DNA from: Azotobacter vinelandii
Lineage (GTDB): Bacteria > Pseudomonadota > Gammaproteobacteria > Pseudomonadales > Pseudomonadaceae
Strand: one strand, 5' to 3'
Length of the DNA stretch: 64,000 bases
NCBI RefSeq assembly: GCF_001571105.1
Contig: NZ_BCTD01000013.1
Numbering within the stretch: position 1 is the stretch's first letter; the number at the start of each line of letters is the position of its first letter. Shown piece by piece: positions 11,511 to 20,916 of this stretch. The translations under genes were made by a program, and so were the position numbers. A model generated the notes under the pieces. The model had not been told where the DNA came from, did not search any database, and saw nothing but the letters and a program-made list of their open reading frames with translations.

Positions 11511-13112
11511 ATGCCCGCCACCCCGCGCTTTCCGCTACTGCCCTATCTGTTCGCCACCCTTTTCGCCCTGCTGGCCCTGAGCGGCCTCTGGTACAGCATC
11601 GGCCAGCCGGTCGTGCTGACCGACGTGGTCGGTCCCACGCACAAGTTGCAGTGCGTGTCCTATAGTCCGTTCGACAAGGACCAGTCGCCCTTCGACAAGC
11701 CGTTCGTGCTGCGCGAGGCGCGCATGGACGCCGATCTGGCGCTGCTCGCCGAACGCTTCCAGTGCGTGCGCACCTACTCCATGACCGGCATGGAGGCACT
11801 TCCCGCCCTGGCCCGCAAGCACGGCCTGAAGCTGATGCTGGGCGCCTGGGTGAACCCCGATCCGCTGGAGACCGAGGCCGAAATCGCGCTGTTGATCGAG
11901 GCGGCCAGGGCCAACCCGGATATCGTCGAGGCGGCGATCGTCGGCAACGAGACCCTGCTGCGCAAGGAAGTCACCGCCACTTACCTGGCCGCGCAGATCG
12001 AACGGGTGAAGCGCAGTATCCCGCAGCCGGTCACCTACGCCGACGTCTGGGAGTTCTGGCTGAAGCACCCGGAAGTCGCCCCGGCGGTGGACTTCCTGAC
12101 CATCCACCTGCTGCCCTACTGGGAAGACGACCCGAGCGGAATCGACAAGGCGCTCGCCCAGGTCGCCCGCGTCCGCCAGGAATTCGGCCAGCGCTTCGCG
12201 CCCAAGGATATCCTGATCGGCGAGACCGGCTGGCCCAGCGAGGGCCGCCAGCGGGAAACCGCCCTGCCCAGCCGGGTCAACCAGGCCCTGTTCATCCGCG
12301 GCTTCGTCGCCATGGCCGAGCAGCACGGCTGGCGCTACAACCTGATCGAGGCGTTCGACCAGCCCTGGAAGCGCCAGAGCGAAGGTGCGATGGGCGGCTA
12401 CTGGGGACTGCTGGACGCCGACCGCGAGGACAAGCGCATCCTCGCCGGCCCGGTCTCCAACCTGCCGCACTGGCCGATCTGGCTGGGCGTCGGCGGGCTG
12501 ATCATGGCCGCTGCGCTGCTCGTCGCCGGCCGGCCGGCCTCCACCGCCGCGGCTCTGCTGCTGCCGCCACTGGCCGCGCTCGGCGGCGCCTGCATCGGCT
12601 TGTGGGGCGAACTGGCGCGGGTCACCAGCCGCTATCCCGGCGAGTGGCTGTGGGCCGCCCTGCTGATCGGCTTGAACCTGGTGGTGCTGCTCCACGGCGT
12701 ACTGCTGCTGTCGGCCCGCGAGGGCTTCCGGGCCCGGCTGTTCGCCTGGCTGGACGCGCGCGGCGGCTGGTGGCTGGCCGCCGCCGGTTTCGCCGGAGCG
12801 GTGATGATGCTGGCGCTGGTGTTCGATGCCCGCTACCGCAGCTTTCCCAGCGCCGCCCTGCTGCTGCCCGCGCTGCTCTACGGCTGCCGCCCGGTGCCCG
12901 GCCCGCGCCGGGAGATCGCCCTGTTGCTGGCGCTGATCGGGGCCGGCATCCTCCCGCAGTTGTATCAGGAAACGCTGCTCAACCGGCAGGCGCTCGGCTG
13001 GGCCCTGGTCAGCCTGCTGCTGGCGGTCGCCCTCGGCCGCAGCCTGCTGCTGCGCGGGAGCGCCGCGACGACCTCGGCCGCGCAGACCGCCTCAGCGGCG
13101 AACCAGGCGTAG
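11511..13112 (+). CDS. GH17-like beta-1,3-glucan-active enzyme with membrane domain
   Basis: A 533-residue inner-membrane protein. An N-terminal anchor (about 11-33) leads into a glycoside hydrolase family 17-like barrel. The two catalytic glutamates are visible: E147 in VGNETLL (acid/base) and E238 in IGETGWPSEG (nucleophile). From about residue 325 onward the protein is a membrane domain with about six segments. Such proteins in proteobacteria are linked to cyclic or periplasmic beta-glucan processing or transglucosylation; the exact substrate cannot be read here. Its 3' end overlaps the tail of a convergent small gene by 21 bases. Confidence 0.75.
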   Translation: MPATPRFPLLPYLFATLFALLALSGLWYSIGQPVVLTDVVGPTHKLQCVSYSPFDKDQSPFDKPFVLREARMDADLALLAERFQCVRTYSMTGMEALPALARKHGLKLMLGAWVNPDPLETEAEIALLIEAARANPDIVEAAIVGNETLLRKEVTATYLAAQIERVKRSIPQPVTYADVWEFWLKHPEVAPAVDFLTIHLLPYWEDDPSGIDKALAQVARVRQEFGQRFAPKDILIGETGWPSEGRQRETALPSRVNQALFIRGFVAMAEQHGWRYNLIEAFDQPWKRQSEGAMGGYWGLLDADREDKRILAGPVSNLPHWPIWLGVGGLIMAAALLVAGRPASTAAALLLPPLAALGGACIGLWGELARVTSRYPGEWLWAALLIGLNLVVLLHGVLLLSAREGFRARLFAWLDARGGWWLAAAGFAGAVMMLALVFDARYRSFPSAALLLPALLYGCRPVPGPRREIALLLALIGAGILPQLYQETLLNRQALGWALVSLLLAVALGRSLLLRGSAATTSAAQTASAANQA

Positions 13113-13448
13113 TCCGGCGATGACCACGGCGAATACCGCCAGGCTGGCGGTATAGAGCACCAGGGCCGGAACCCCCAGGCACAGTCCGGCGAGCGCCAGC
13201 CGCCAGCCGGCGCGTCCGGGCAGCAGGAAACCGGCCACCGCCACCGCCAGGGCGCCCCAGGCCAGCAGGCGGAAATGGATCATCAGCCCCAGACCGGAGC
13301 GCAACTGGCATTCCCAGCGCTGGGCCTGCTCGACGCACAGACCGACCCACTGGCCGTCCTCCATCAGGGCGAAGCGCACCCCGTAGCTGGCCGCCAGCCA
13401 GAGCGGCAGGAACAGCAGCAGGAGCATCAAAGGCAGGCGCGAGGACAT
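13092..13448 (-). CDS. Small membrane protein of unknown function
   Basis: A 118-residue protein with about four hydrophobic segments: a leader at 5-22, then helices near 55-73, 76-92 and 95-115. It starts MSSRLPLMLLLLFLPLWL, with CTCGGAGATCCCCC containing a GGAGA ribosome site ahead. Two cysteines flank the first loop (LCVEQAQRWECQL). I do not recognise a characterised family. It is convergent with the GH17-like gene, their 3' ends overlapping by 21 bases. Confidence 0.65.
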   Translation of the reverse strand: MSSRLPLMLLLLFLPLWLAASYGVRFALMEDGQWVGLCVEQAQRWECQLRSGLGLMIHFRLLAWGALAVAVAGFLLPGRAGWRLALAGLCLGVPALVLYTASLAVFAVVIAGLRLVRR

Positions 13449-13596
13449 GGGGGATCTCCGAGGGCAAATGCCCGCCAGCATAACCAGCAATGCCCCGGAA
13501 GCAAGTGCCGTACCCGGTACGAAGGGGGTTCCATCGGGGCCGTACCTGCATTACAAGCACTCCTATGGCCCGCTCACCCAAGAGGTTGGATCCCGC

Positions 13597-14895
13597 ATGC
13601 CCCGCCTGCCATCCATCGCCGTTCTGCTCGGCGGCCTGCTGCTCTGCAGTCGCCTGCCGGCGGCCGACATCGATCCGGCGAGCTACGGCTTTCCGTTGCA
13701 CAACCCCTTCGAGGCGACCATCGCCACCACGCCGCCGGAACTGCGCCCCGACCTGCCGCCCGATAGCGAGATCGATCAGCGCGACTACAGCCTGTCGCTG
13801 CATCCCGCCCGTCCGTTCGCGCTACCCGACAGCCTGCGCCAGGTGCGCGACCTGCGCTACCGCCTGGCCCGCCAGGCGCATGCCGCGCCGCTGATCTTCA
13901 TTATCTCCGGCACCGGCGCGCACTACGCCAGCAGCCACACCGAATACCTGAAGCGGCTGTTCTACGGCGCCGGCTTCCATGTGGTGCAACTGTCCTCGCC
14001 GACCAGCTACGACTTCATGGCCGCCGCCTCGCGCACGGCCACGCCCGGCCTCAGCCGCGAGGATGCCGACGACCTGTACCGGGTCATGGAAGCGGTGCAG
14101 GCGCAGCAGGCGGACCTGCCGGTCACCGCCTACCACCTGATCGGCTACAGCCTCGGCGCCCTCCACGCGGCCTTCGTCAGCCAACTGGACGAGACCCGCC
14201 GGCGCTTCGCTTTCAAACGCGTGCTGCTGCTCAATCCGCCGGTCAACCCCTACGACTCGATCCGCAACCTCGACCGCCTGGTGCAGACCGACGTGCCGGG
14301 CATCACCGGCAACCTGACCTTCTACGAGTTGATCCTCGGCAAGCTGACCCGCTACTTCCAGCAGCGTGGCCACATCGATCTCAACGAAGCCCTGCTGTAC
14401 GACCTGCAGCAGTCGAAGGAGCGCCTGACGGACGAGGAAATGGCCATGCTGATCGGTTCGGTGTTCCGTTTCGCCGCCGCCGACATCGCCTACACCTCGG
14501 ACCTCATCAACCGTCGCGGGCTGATCACCCCGCCGGACTATCCGGTCGAGGAGGACACCCCGCTCGCCCCCTTCTTCATCCGCGCCCTGCAGTGCAATTT
14601 CGGCTGCTACCTGAACGAGCAGTTGATCCCCCAGTGGCGCCGACGCCACAACGGCGGCAGCCTGTCCCAACTGGTCGGGCAGATCGGCCTCCAGGCCCTG
14701 CGGGAATACCTGGCCGGCAGCCGCAAGATCGCCGCGATGCACAACGCCGACGATCTCATCCTCGGCCCCGGCGATCTCGCCTTCCTGCGCCGCACCCTCG
14801 GCGAACGCCTGACGCTCTACCCGTTCGGCGGGCACTGCGGCAACCTCAATTACCGGGTCAACAGCCAGGCCATGCTGGAGTTCTTCCGTGGTTGA
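13597..14895 (+). CDS. Secreted alpha/beta-hydrolase family protein
   Basis: A 432-residue protein with an N-terminal signal peptide (about 1-24, ending LPAADID). The catalytic core shows a G-Y-S-L-G nucleophile elbow at S185 (YHLIGYSLGALHAAF), preceded by FIISGTGAHYASSHTEY, which is compatible with an oxyanion region. A late G-G-H-C-G-N could supply the catalytic histidine. It is therefore likely a periplasmic serine hydrolase (esterase or lipase-like); the substrate is unknown. ATG 13597 is chosen because of an AAGAGG site and the signal peptide it creates. It overlaps the MlaA-like gene by eight bases, so the two are coupled, which suggests action on envelope lipids. Confidence 0.72.
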   Translation: MPRLPSIAVLLGGLLLCSRLPAADIDPASYGFPLHNPFEATIATTPPELRPDLPPDSEIDQRDYSLSLHPARPFALPDSLRQVRDLRYRLARQAHAAPLIFIISGTGAHYASSHTEYLKRLFYGAGFHVVQLSSPTSYDFMAAASRTATPGLSREDADDLYRVMEAVQAQQADLPVTAYHLIGYSLGALHAAFVSQLDETRRRFAFKRVLLLNPPVNPYDSIRNLDRLVQTDVPGITGNLTFYELILGKLTRYFQQRGHIDLNEALLYDLQQSKERLTDEEMAMLIGSVFRFAAADIAYTSDLINRRGLITPPDYPVEEDTPLAPFFIRALQCNFGCYLNEQLIPQWRRRHNGGSLSQLVGQIGLQALREYLAGSRKIAAMHNADDLILGPGDLAFLRRTLGERLTLYPFGGHCGNLNYRVNSQAMLEFFRG

Positions 14896-15661
14896 ACGGC
14901 CCTGGCTCCTCGTCGCCGCGCTGCTTCTCGGCAGTCTGGCCCAGGCCGCCGAACCGGCGGCCGATGCAGACGGTTTCAAGCGTCCGCTGGAGCGCCTGCA
15001 GTTCAACAGCGGCCACGAACAGCACGAATTCGAGCGCGCCAGCCTCGCCATCCTCGACGTCCGCGATCCCTGGGAGCGCTGGAACCGGCGGGTCTATCAC
15101 TTCAACTACCGCCTCGACGAATGGGTGCTGCTGCCCGCGGTGCGCGGCTATCGCGCCGTCACCCCGGGCGTCGTGCGCAGCGGCGTGCGCAATTTCTTCG
15201 CCAACCTCGCCGAAATCCCCGGCCTGCTCAACAGCCTGCTGCAACTGCGCGGCCGACGCGCCCTCGATACCGGCGCCCGTCTGCTGCTCAACACCACCCT
15301 GGGCGTCGCCGGCCTGTGGGACCCGGCCAGCCGCATGGGCCTGCCCCGGCAGGGCGAGGACTTCGGCCAGACCCTCGGCGTCTACGGCGTGCCCGCGGGC
15401 CCCTACCTGATGTTGCCGGTCCTCGGGCCGTCCAACCTGCGCGACGCGGTCGGCCAACTGACGGATTTCCTGGCCGCCAACCGAATCGACTACCTGAACG
15501 TCGCCACGGCCAGCGACGCCCACCCGGAAATCTCCGCGCTGAAGGCCGTCGACAAGCGCGACAGCATCCCCTTCCGCTACGGTCAGCTCAACTCGCCGTT
15601 CGAATACAACAAGATCCGCTACGTCTACACCCGGGCCCGCCAGCTGCAGATCGAGGAATAG
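14888..15661 (+). CDS. MlaA/VacJ-like outer-membrane lipid-asymmetry protein
   Basis: A 257-residue MlaA-family protein. It has the core signature DPWERWNRRVYHFNYRLD (about residues 58-75), the VRNFFANLAEIPGLLNSLLQ stretch and the GVYGVPAGPYLMLPVLGPSN block. It begins at GTG with a signal peptide (about 1-20, ending AQAA). Unlike classical MlaA lipoproteins, no lipobox cysteine is present near the cleavage site, so it is probably not lipidated at its N-terminus. MlaA removes mislocalised phospholipid from the outer leaflet. Coupling to a secreted hydrolase suggests joint handling of lipids or lipid products. It is likely a paralogue of the main mlaA gene. Confidence 0.82.
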   Translation: MVERPWLLVAALLLGSLAQAAEPAADADGFKRPLERLQFNSGHEQHEFERASLAILDVRDPWERWNRRVYHFNYRLDEWVLLPAVRGYRAVTPGVVRSGVRNFFANLAEIPGLLNSLLQLRGRRALDTGARLLLNTTLGVAGLWDPASRMGLPRQGEDFGQTLGVYGVPAGPYLMLPVLGPSNLRDAVGQLTDFLAANRIDYLNVATASDAHPEISALKAVDKRDSIPFRYGQLNSPFEYNKIRYVYTRARQLQIEE

Positions 15662-15674
15662 CGACCGCCCCTCG

Positions 15675-16595
15675 TCAGTAGAGGCCCGGTTCGCCGTCCG
15701 GGCGGCTCTTGAAGCGCCGGTGCGCCCACAGGTATTGCTCGGGCTGCCGGCGCACCGCCTGCTCGACCCAGCGGTTGATGCGCAGGCAGTCGGCCTCCTC
15801 GCTCTCCCCGGGAAAATCCTCCAGCGGCGGGTGGACCGCCAGCCGGTAGCCGGAACCATCGGCCAGGCGGGTCTGGATGAAGGGCATCACCAGCGCCTTG
15901 CCCAGGCGGGCGAACTTGGTCGTCGCCGTCACGGTCGCCGCCGGGATGCCGAACAACGGCACGAAGATGCTCTGCTTGCGCCCATAGTCCTGGTCCGGCG
16001 CGTACCAGATGGCGCGTCCGGCGCGCAGCACCTTGAGCATGGTGCGGATATCCTCGCGCTCGATGGCTGTGGCATCGGCGTTGTGCCGTTCGCGACCACA
16101 TCGCTGGACGTAATCGAAGACCGGGTTGTCGTGTTCCCGGTACATGCCGTCGATGGTCTGCCGCTGGCCGAGCAGGGCGGCGCCGATCTCCAGGGTGGTG
16201 AAATGCAGGGCCATGAGGATGACGCCCCGGCCCTCGGCCTGGGCCCGTTGCAGGTGTTCGAGACCCTCGACGTGCGCCAGCCGGGCCAGGCGCCGGCGTG
16301 GCCACCACCAACTGATGGCCATCTCGAAGAAGGCGATGCCCATCGAGGCGAAGTTCTCCCTGAGCAGGCGTTCGCGCTCGTCGGCGGACAACTCGGGAAA
16401 ACACAGCTCCAGATTGCGCCGGGCGATGCGCCGGCGCGAACCGGCCAGGCGATAGGTCAACGCCCCCAGCCAGCGGCCGAGCCGCAGCAGCCAGGCATAA
16501 GGCAATTGAGCGACCAGCCAGAACAGCCCCAGCGCCAGCCAGAGCCCCCAGAAACGCGGATGGAGAAAATGGGCACGAAAGTGCGGACGATCCAT
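15675..16595 (-). CDS. LpxL/HtrB-type lysophospholipid acyltransferase
   Basis: A 306-residue inner-membrane acyltransferase that adds a secondary acyl chain during lipid A synthesis. It has an N-terminal membrane anchor (about 13-32). The catalytic H-x4-E motif sits in LMALHFTTLEIGAALLG, with GMYREHDNPVFD and WYAPDQDYG downstream, all typical of the LpxL/LpxM family. ATG 16595 gives the standard MDRPHFRAHFLHPRFW start; the longer open frame is not needed. It is convergent with the MlaA-like gene and divergent from minC. Which lipid A position it acts on (lauroyl or 2-hydroxylauroyl precursor) cannot be read. Confidence 0.86.
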   Translation of the reverse strand: MDRPHFRAHFLHPRFWGLWLALGLFWLVAQLPYAWLLRLGRWLGALTYRLAGSRRRIARRNLELCFPELSADERERLLRENFASMGIAFFEMAISWWWPRRRLARLAHVEGLEHLQRAQAEGRGVILMALHFTTLEIGAALLGQRQTIDGMYREHDNPVFDYVQRCGRERHNADATAIEREDIRTMLKVLRAGRAIWYAPDQDYGRKQSIFVPLFGIPAATVTATTKFARLGKALVMPFIQTRLADGSGYRLAVHPPLEDFPGESEEADCLRINRWVEQAVRRQPEQYLWAHRRFKSRPDGEPGLY

Positions 16596-16828
16596 TGACT
16601 GCCCCGGAAACGGCAAAAGCCGGCATTCTAGCGGGAAAACGCCGGTCACGAGCGCGACGCGGCGGGAACCGTGCGGATCGCTCTCCGCGCGTCGCCAGCC
16701 CCTGCGGCAACCCGCCGCGGACGCGCCAGACGGCGCATCGTCGGCCCATGGAATGGTTTTCCCCCACCCGGCTAGCCTGACGCGGCGTTTCCCGTTATAA
16801 GACCGCCATTCATTGCAATGGGCAGATC

Positions 16829-17578
16829 ATGAGCCAAGCCGACCTCCTCGACCCAGCCCCCGTGTTCCAGCTCAAGGGCAGCATGCTCGCCATCACCGTG
16901 CTGGAACTGGCATACAACGACCTGGCCCGTCTCGACCACCAACTGAGCGAAAAGGTGGCGCAGGCCCCCAACTTCTTCCAGAACACGCCGCTGGTCCTCG
17001 CTCTGGACAAGCTCCAGCCCGGCGCGCAAGGGCTCGACCTGCGCGCCCTGCTGGCGATCTGCCGGCGCCACGGTCTGCGCACCCTGGCGATCCGCGCCAG
17101 CCTGGCCGAACACATCGCCGCCGCCCAGGCGCTCGATCTGCCGGTCCTGCCGCCCTCCAGCGCACGGGAGCGGCCGATCGCGCCCAGCACCACGGCCGCC
17201 ACGCCGACCCCGGCCAGAAAGCCCGAGAAGCCGGCCGAACCGGCGGTACGTCCGACGCGGGTGGTCAGCGTTCCGGTACGCGGCGGCCAGCAGATCTACG
17301 CGCCGGGGGGCGACCTGCTGGTCCTGGCCCCGGTCAGCGCCGGCGCGGAACTGCTCGCCGATGGCAACATCCATGTGTACGCCCCGATGCGGGGCCGGGC
17401 CCTGGCCGGTATCAAAGGCAACAGCCAGGCCCGGATCTTCTGCCGCATGCTGGCCGCCGAGTTGATCTCCATCGCCGGCCGCTACAAGGTGGCCGAAGAC
17501 CTCCGGCGCGATCCGAACTGGGGCGAGGCCGTGCACATCCACCTGGCAGGCGATGTGTTGAACATCACACGTCTTTAA
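16829..17578 (+). CDS. minC: Septum site-determining protein MinC
   Basis: A 249-residue cytoplasmic inhibitor of FtsZ assembly. The N-terminal MinC domain (about 8-105) is followed by a proline/alanine-rich linker (110-145) and the C-terminal beta-helix domain (about 148-245). The latter contains VRGGQQIYAPGGDLLVLAPVSAGAELLADG, GNIHVYAPMRGRALAG and DLLVL features used for MinD binding. It is the first gene of minCDE, with minD 98 bases downstream. Confidence 0.95.
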   Translation: MSQADLLDPAPVFQLKGSMLAITVLELAYNDLARLDHQLSEKVAQAPNFFQNTPLVLALDKLQPGAQGLDLRALLAICRRHGLRTLAIRASLAEHIAAAQALDLPVLPPSSARERPIAPSTTAATPTPARKPEKPAEPAVRPTRVVSVPVRGGQQIYAPGGDLLVLAPVSAGAELLADGNIHVYAPMRGRALAGIKGNSQARIFCRMLAAELISIAGRYKVAEDLRRDPNWGEAVHIHLAGDVLNITRL

Positions 17579-17676
17579 CGGATACTCGCGCGTTTTCAGG
17601 GGCTTTAACGGACTGGACTCCAAAGCCACCCGCACGGCTCAACGCTCCCATTCTTCTTCACTTGGGGTGAATAACC

Positions 17677-18492
17677 TTGGCCAAGATCCTCGTAGTCACT
17701 TCCGGCAAGGGTGGCGTCGGCAAAACCACTACCAGCGCCGCCATCGGTACCGGCCTCGCCCTGCGCGGGCACAAGACCGTCGTCGTCGATTTCGACGTAG
17801 GTCTGCGCAACCTCGACCTGATCATGGGCTGCGAACGCCGGGTCGTGTACGACTTCGTCAACGTCATCCAGGGCGACGCCACGCTCGGCCAGGCCCTGAT
17901 CAAGGACAAGCGCCTGGAAAACCTCTACGTGCTGGCGGCCAGCCAGACCCGCGACAAGGACGCCCTGAGCGCCGAGGGCGTGGGCCGGGTGATGGACGAG
18001 TTGCGCGAATCCTTCGAGTACATTATCTGCGACTCGCCGGCGGGGATCGAAAAGGGTGCGCACCTGGCCATGTACTTCGCCGACGAGGCGGTCGTGGTGA
18101 CCAATCCCGAGGTGTCCTCGGTACGCGACTCCGACCGCATGCTCGGCCTGCTCGCCAGCAAATCGCGCCGCGCCGAGAACGGCGAGGAGCCGATCAAGGA
18201 ACACCTGCTGCTGACCCGCTACAGCCCCGACCGCGTGAACAAGGGCGAGATGCTCGGCGTGGAAGACGTCGAGGAGATCCTCGCCATCCGCCTGCTCGGG
18301 GTCATTCCCGAATCCCAGTCGGTCCTCAAGGCCTCCAACCAGGGCATCCCGGTGATCCTCGACGAACAGAGCGACGCCGGACAGGCCTACAGCGACGCCG
18401 TGGAGCGCCTGCTGGGCAAGGAGACGCCGCACCGCTTCCTCGATGTGCACAAGAAGGGATTCCTGCAACGCTTGTTCGGAGGCCGCGAATGA
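17677..18492 (+). CDS. minD: Septum site-determining ATPase MinD
   Basis: A 271-residue membrane-associated ATPase that recruits MinC to the poles. It shows the deviant Walker A GKGGVGKTT (residues 10-18), the switch region DFDVGLRNLD and the C-terminal amphipathic membrane-targeting helix (HKKGFLQRLFGG). Translation begins at TTG 17677, giving the usual MAKILVVTSGKGG start; GGGGTGA lies ahead as a ribosome site. The stop overlaps the minE start. Confidence 0.96.
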   Translation: MAKILVVTSGKGGVGKTTTSAAIGTGLALRGHKTVVVDFDVGLRNLDLIMGCERRVVYDFVNVIQGDATLGQALIKDKRLENLYVLAASQTRDKDALSAEGVGRVMDELRESFEYIICDSPAGIEKGAHLAMYFADEAVVVTNPEVSSVRDSDRMLGLLASKSRRAENGEEPIKEHLLLTRYSPDRVNKGEMLGVEDVEEILAIRLLGVIPESQSVLKASNQGIPVILDEQSDAGQAYSDAVERLLGKETPHRFLDVHKKGFLQRLFGGRE

Positions 18493-18743
18493 ACCTTTTC
18501 GACTTCTTTCGCGAACGCAAGAAACAGAGTTCGGCGTCCATCGCGAAAGAGCGGCTGCAGATCATCGTCGCCCACGAGCGCGGCCAGCGCAGCGCCCCGG
18601 ACTATCTGCCGGACCTGCAGAAGGAGCTGATCGAGGTGATCCGCAAGTACGTCAACATCGATAACGACCAGGTGCAGGTGGTCCTCGAAGACCAGGGCAA
18701 CTGCTCGATCCTGGAGCTCAACGTCACCCTGCCGGATCGCTGA
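18489..18743 (+). CDS. minE: Cell division topological specificity factor MinE
   Basis: An 84-residue protein that displaces MinC from MinD and drives pole-to-pole oscillation. It starts MNLFDFFRERKKQSSASIAKERLQ with the membrane-targeting N-terminus, followed by the anti-MinCD helix (AKERLQIIVAHERGQR) and the C-terminal topological domain. The ATG overlaps the minD stop (ATGA), so its synthesis is coupled to minD. Confidence 0.96.
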   Translation: MNLFDFFRERKKQSSASIAKERLQIIVAHERGQRSAPDYLPDLQKELIEVIRKYVNIDNDQVQVVLEDQGNCSILELNVTLPDR

Positions 18744-18843
18744 GCGATTCGCCCCCGCAGCGACGGCGGCCCGGCAGGCCGAGTGGAAGCGCAAGCGCTT
18801 TCGCGAAGCCTGACGGTCGCCGTCGTCGTTTCCGGACATCTCC

Positions 18844-19479
18844 ATGCCCCTGTCGAACATCGAAATCGTCCATCGGGACGACGCCCTGCTGGTAGTCAAC
18901 AAACCCACCCTGCTGCTCTCGGTGCCGGGCCGCGCCGAAGACAACCGGGACTGCCTGGTCACCCGCCTGCAGGAGAACGGCTATCCCGAAGCACGCATCG
19001 TGCATCGCCTCGACTGGGAAACCTCCGGCCTGATCGTGCTGGCCCGCGACGCCGACAGCCACCGCGAGCTGTCCCGCCAGTTCCACGACCGGGAAACCGA
19101 GAAGGCCTACACCGCGCTTTGCTGGGGCGAACCCGAAGCCGACAGCGGACGCATCGAGCTGCCGCTGCGCTATGACCCACCGACCAAGCCACGCCATGTG
19201 GTCGATCAGCAACAGGGCCGCCACGCCCTGACCTTCTGGCGGGTGCTGGAACGCTGCGGCCGTTTCAGCCGCATCGAACTGACCCCGATCACCGGCCGCT
19301 CCCACCAACTGCGCGTACACATGCTCGCCATCGGCCACCCATTGCTGGGCGACCGTCTCTATGCCCACGGCGAAGCCCTGGCCGCCGCCGAACGCCTGTG
19401 CCTGCACGCCAGCCTGCTGGTCCTCGGCCACCCGCGAAGCGGCGAGCGCCTGCGCTTCGAGAGCCCCGCGCCGTTCTGA
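18844..19479 (+). CDS. rluA: RluA-family 23S/tRNA pseudouridine synthase
   Basis: A 211-residue cytoplasmic enzyme that converts uridine to pseudouridine in RNA. The catalytic aspartate is D57 in RIVHRLDWETSGLIVLA, the hallmark of the RluA family. RLDWETSG and the late RSHQLRVHM/GDRLY motifs are intact. The compact length without an S4 domain fits RluA (23S U746 and tRNA U32) rather than RluC or RluD. In Pseudomonas the gene follows minE, as here. A short gap of 100 bases separates it from minE. Confidence 0.86.
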   Translation: MPLSNIEIVHRDDALLVVNKPTLLLSVPGRAEDNRDCLVTRLQENGYPEARIVHRLDWETSGLIVLARDADSHRELSRQFHDRETEKAYTALCWGEPEADSGRIELPLRYDPPTKPRHVVDQQQGRHALTFWRVLERCGRFSRIELTPITGRSHQLRVHMLAIGHPLLGDRLYAHGEALAAAERLCLHASLLVLGHPRSGERLRFESPAPF

Positions 19480-19557
19480 ATCCGCCGCGCCGGACACTCG
19501 ACTGCAGCCTGCCGTCCTTTTCGATACACTCCGCTGCAACGCTGTCCGGAGTCCACT

Positions 19558-20847
19558 ATGCGTACAGAACTCAATCAGGGCCTGATCGACTTCCTCAAGG
19601 CCTCCCCCACCCCCTTCCACGCCTGCGCCAGCCTGGCCCAGCGTCTCGAATCGGCCGGCTACCAGCGCCTCGACGAACGCGAACCCTGGCCGACCCAGTC
19701 CGGCGGACGCTATTACGTCACCCGCAACGACTCCTCGCTCATCGCCATCCAGCTCGGCCGGCGCTCACCGCTCGAGGGCGGCCTGCGGCTGGTCGGCGCC
19801 CACACCGACAGCCCCTGTCTGCGCGTCAAGCCACAGCCCGAGCTGAATCGCCAGGGCTTCTGGCAACTCGGCGTGGAAGTCTATGGCGGCGCCCTGCTCG
19901 CCCCCTGGTTCGACCGCGACCTGTCGCTGGCCGGACGGGTCACCTTCCGCCGCGCCGGACGCGTCGAGAGCCAACTGATCGACTTCAAGCAGCCGATCGC
20001 CGTCATTCCCAACCTGGCGATCCACCTCAACCGCGAAGCCAACCAGGGCTGGGCGATCAACGCGCAGAACGAACTGCCGCCCATCCTCGCGCAGGTCGCC
20101 GGCGACGAGCGCGGCGACTTTCGTGCCCTGCTGGCCGAGCAACTGCAGCGCGAGCACGAAATCAACGCCGATGTGGTGCTGGATTTCGAACTCTGTTTCT
20201 ACGACACCCAGGGCGCCGCGCTGATCGGCCTGAATCAGGACTTCATCGCCGGTGCCCGTCTCGACAACCTGCTGTCCTGCCATGCCGGCCTGCAGGCCCT
20301 GCTCGCCGCCGGCGACAGGGAAAGCTGCGTGCTGGTCTGCACCGACCACGAGGAAATCGGCTCCTGCTCCACCTGCGGCGCCGACGGCCCCTTCCTCGAA
20401 CAGGTGCTCGGCCGCCTGCTGCCGGATGGCGACGCCTTCGTGCGGATCATGCAGCAATCGCTGCTGGTTTCCGCGGACAACGCCCACGGCGTGCACCCCA
20501 ACTATGCCGACCGCCACGACGCCAACCACGGCCCCAAGCTCAACGCCGGTCCGGTGATCAAGGTCAACAGCAACCAGCGCTACGCGACCAACAGCGAGAC
20601 CGCCGGTTTCTTCCGCCACCTGTGTTTCGACGTCGAGGTGCCGGTACAGAGCTTCGTGGTGCGCAGCGACATGGGCTGCGGCTCGACCATCGGCCCCATC
20701 ACCGCCAGTCGGCTCGGCATGCGCACCGTCGATATCGGCCTGCCGACCTTCGCCATGCATTCCATCCGCGAACTGGCCGGCAGCCATGACCTCACGCATC
20801 TGGTGAAGGTCCTGACCGCCTTCTATTCGAGTCCGCTACTGCCCTGA
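19558..20847 (+). CDS. apeB: M18-family aminopeptidase
   Basis: A 429-residue cytoplasmic zinc aminopeptidase (aspartyl aminopeptidase family). Metal ligands and catalytic acids are visible in GAHTDSPCLRVKP (His/Asp near residues 80-82), ARLDNLLSCHAG (Asp near 236), CTDHEEIGS (Glu-Glu near 264), MQDYG-like DNAHGVHPNYADRHD, and the late TIGPITASRLGMRTVDIGLPTFAMHSIRE histidine. It starts MRTELNQGLIDFLKASPTPFH, matching the family. It removes N-terminal acidic or other residues from peptides. Confidence 0.9.
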   Translation: MRTELNQGLIDFLKASPTPFHACASLAQRLESAGYQRLDEREPWPTQSGGRYYVTRNDSSLIAIQLGRRSPLEGGLRLVGAHTDSPCLRVKPQPELNRQGFWQLGVEVYGGALLAPWFDRDLSLAGRVTFRRAGRVESQLIDFKQPIAVIPNLAIHLNREANQGWAINAQNELPPILAQVAGDERGDFRALLAEQLQREHEINADVVLDFELCFYDTQGAALIGLNQDFIAGARLDNLLSCHAGLQALLAAGDRESCVLVCTDHEEIGSCSTCGADGPFLEQVLGRLLPDGDAFVRIMQQSLLVSADNAHGVHPNYADRHDANHGPKLNAGPVIKVNSNQRYATNSETAGFFRHLCFDVEVPVQSFVVRSDMGCGSTIGPITASRLGMRTVDIGLPTFAMHSIRELAGSHDLTHLVKVLTAFYSSPLLP

Positions 20848-20916
20848 GGCCGACCCGACCAGGACGGCCGAGGGCGAGACCGGCGGCCGACCCCGACAGG
20901 GCCGGCCATCCCCGGA

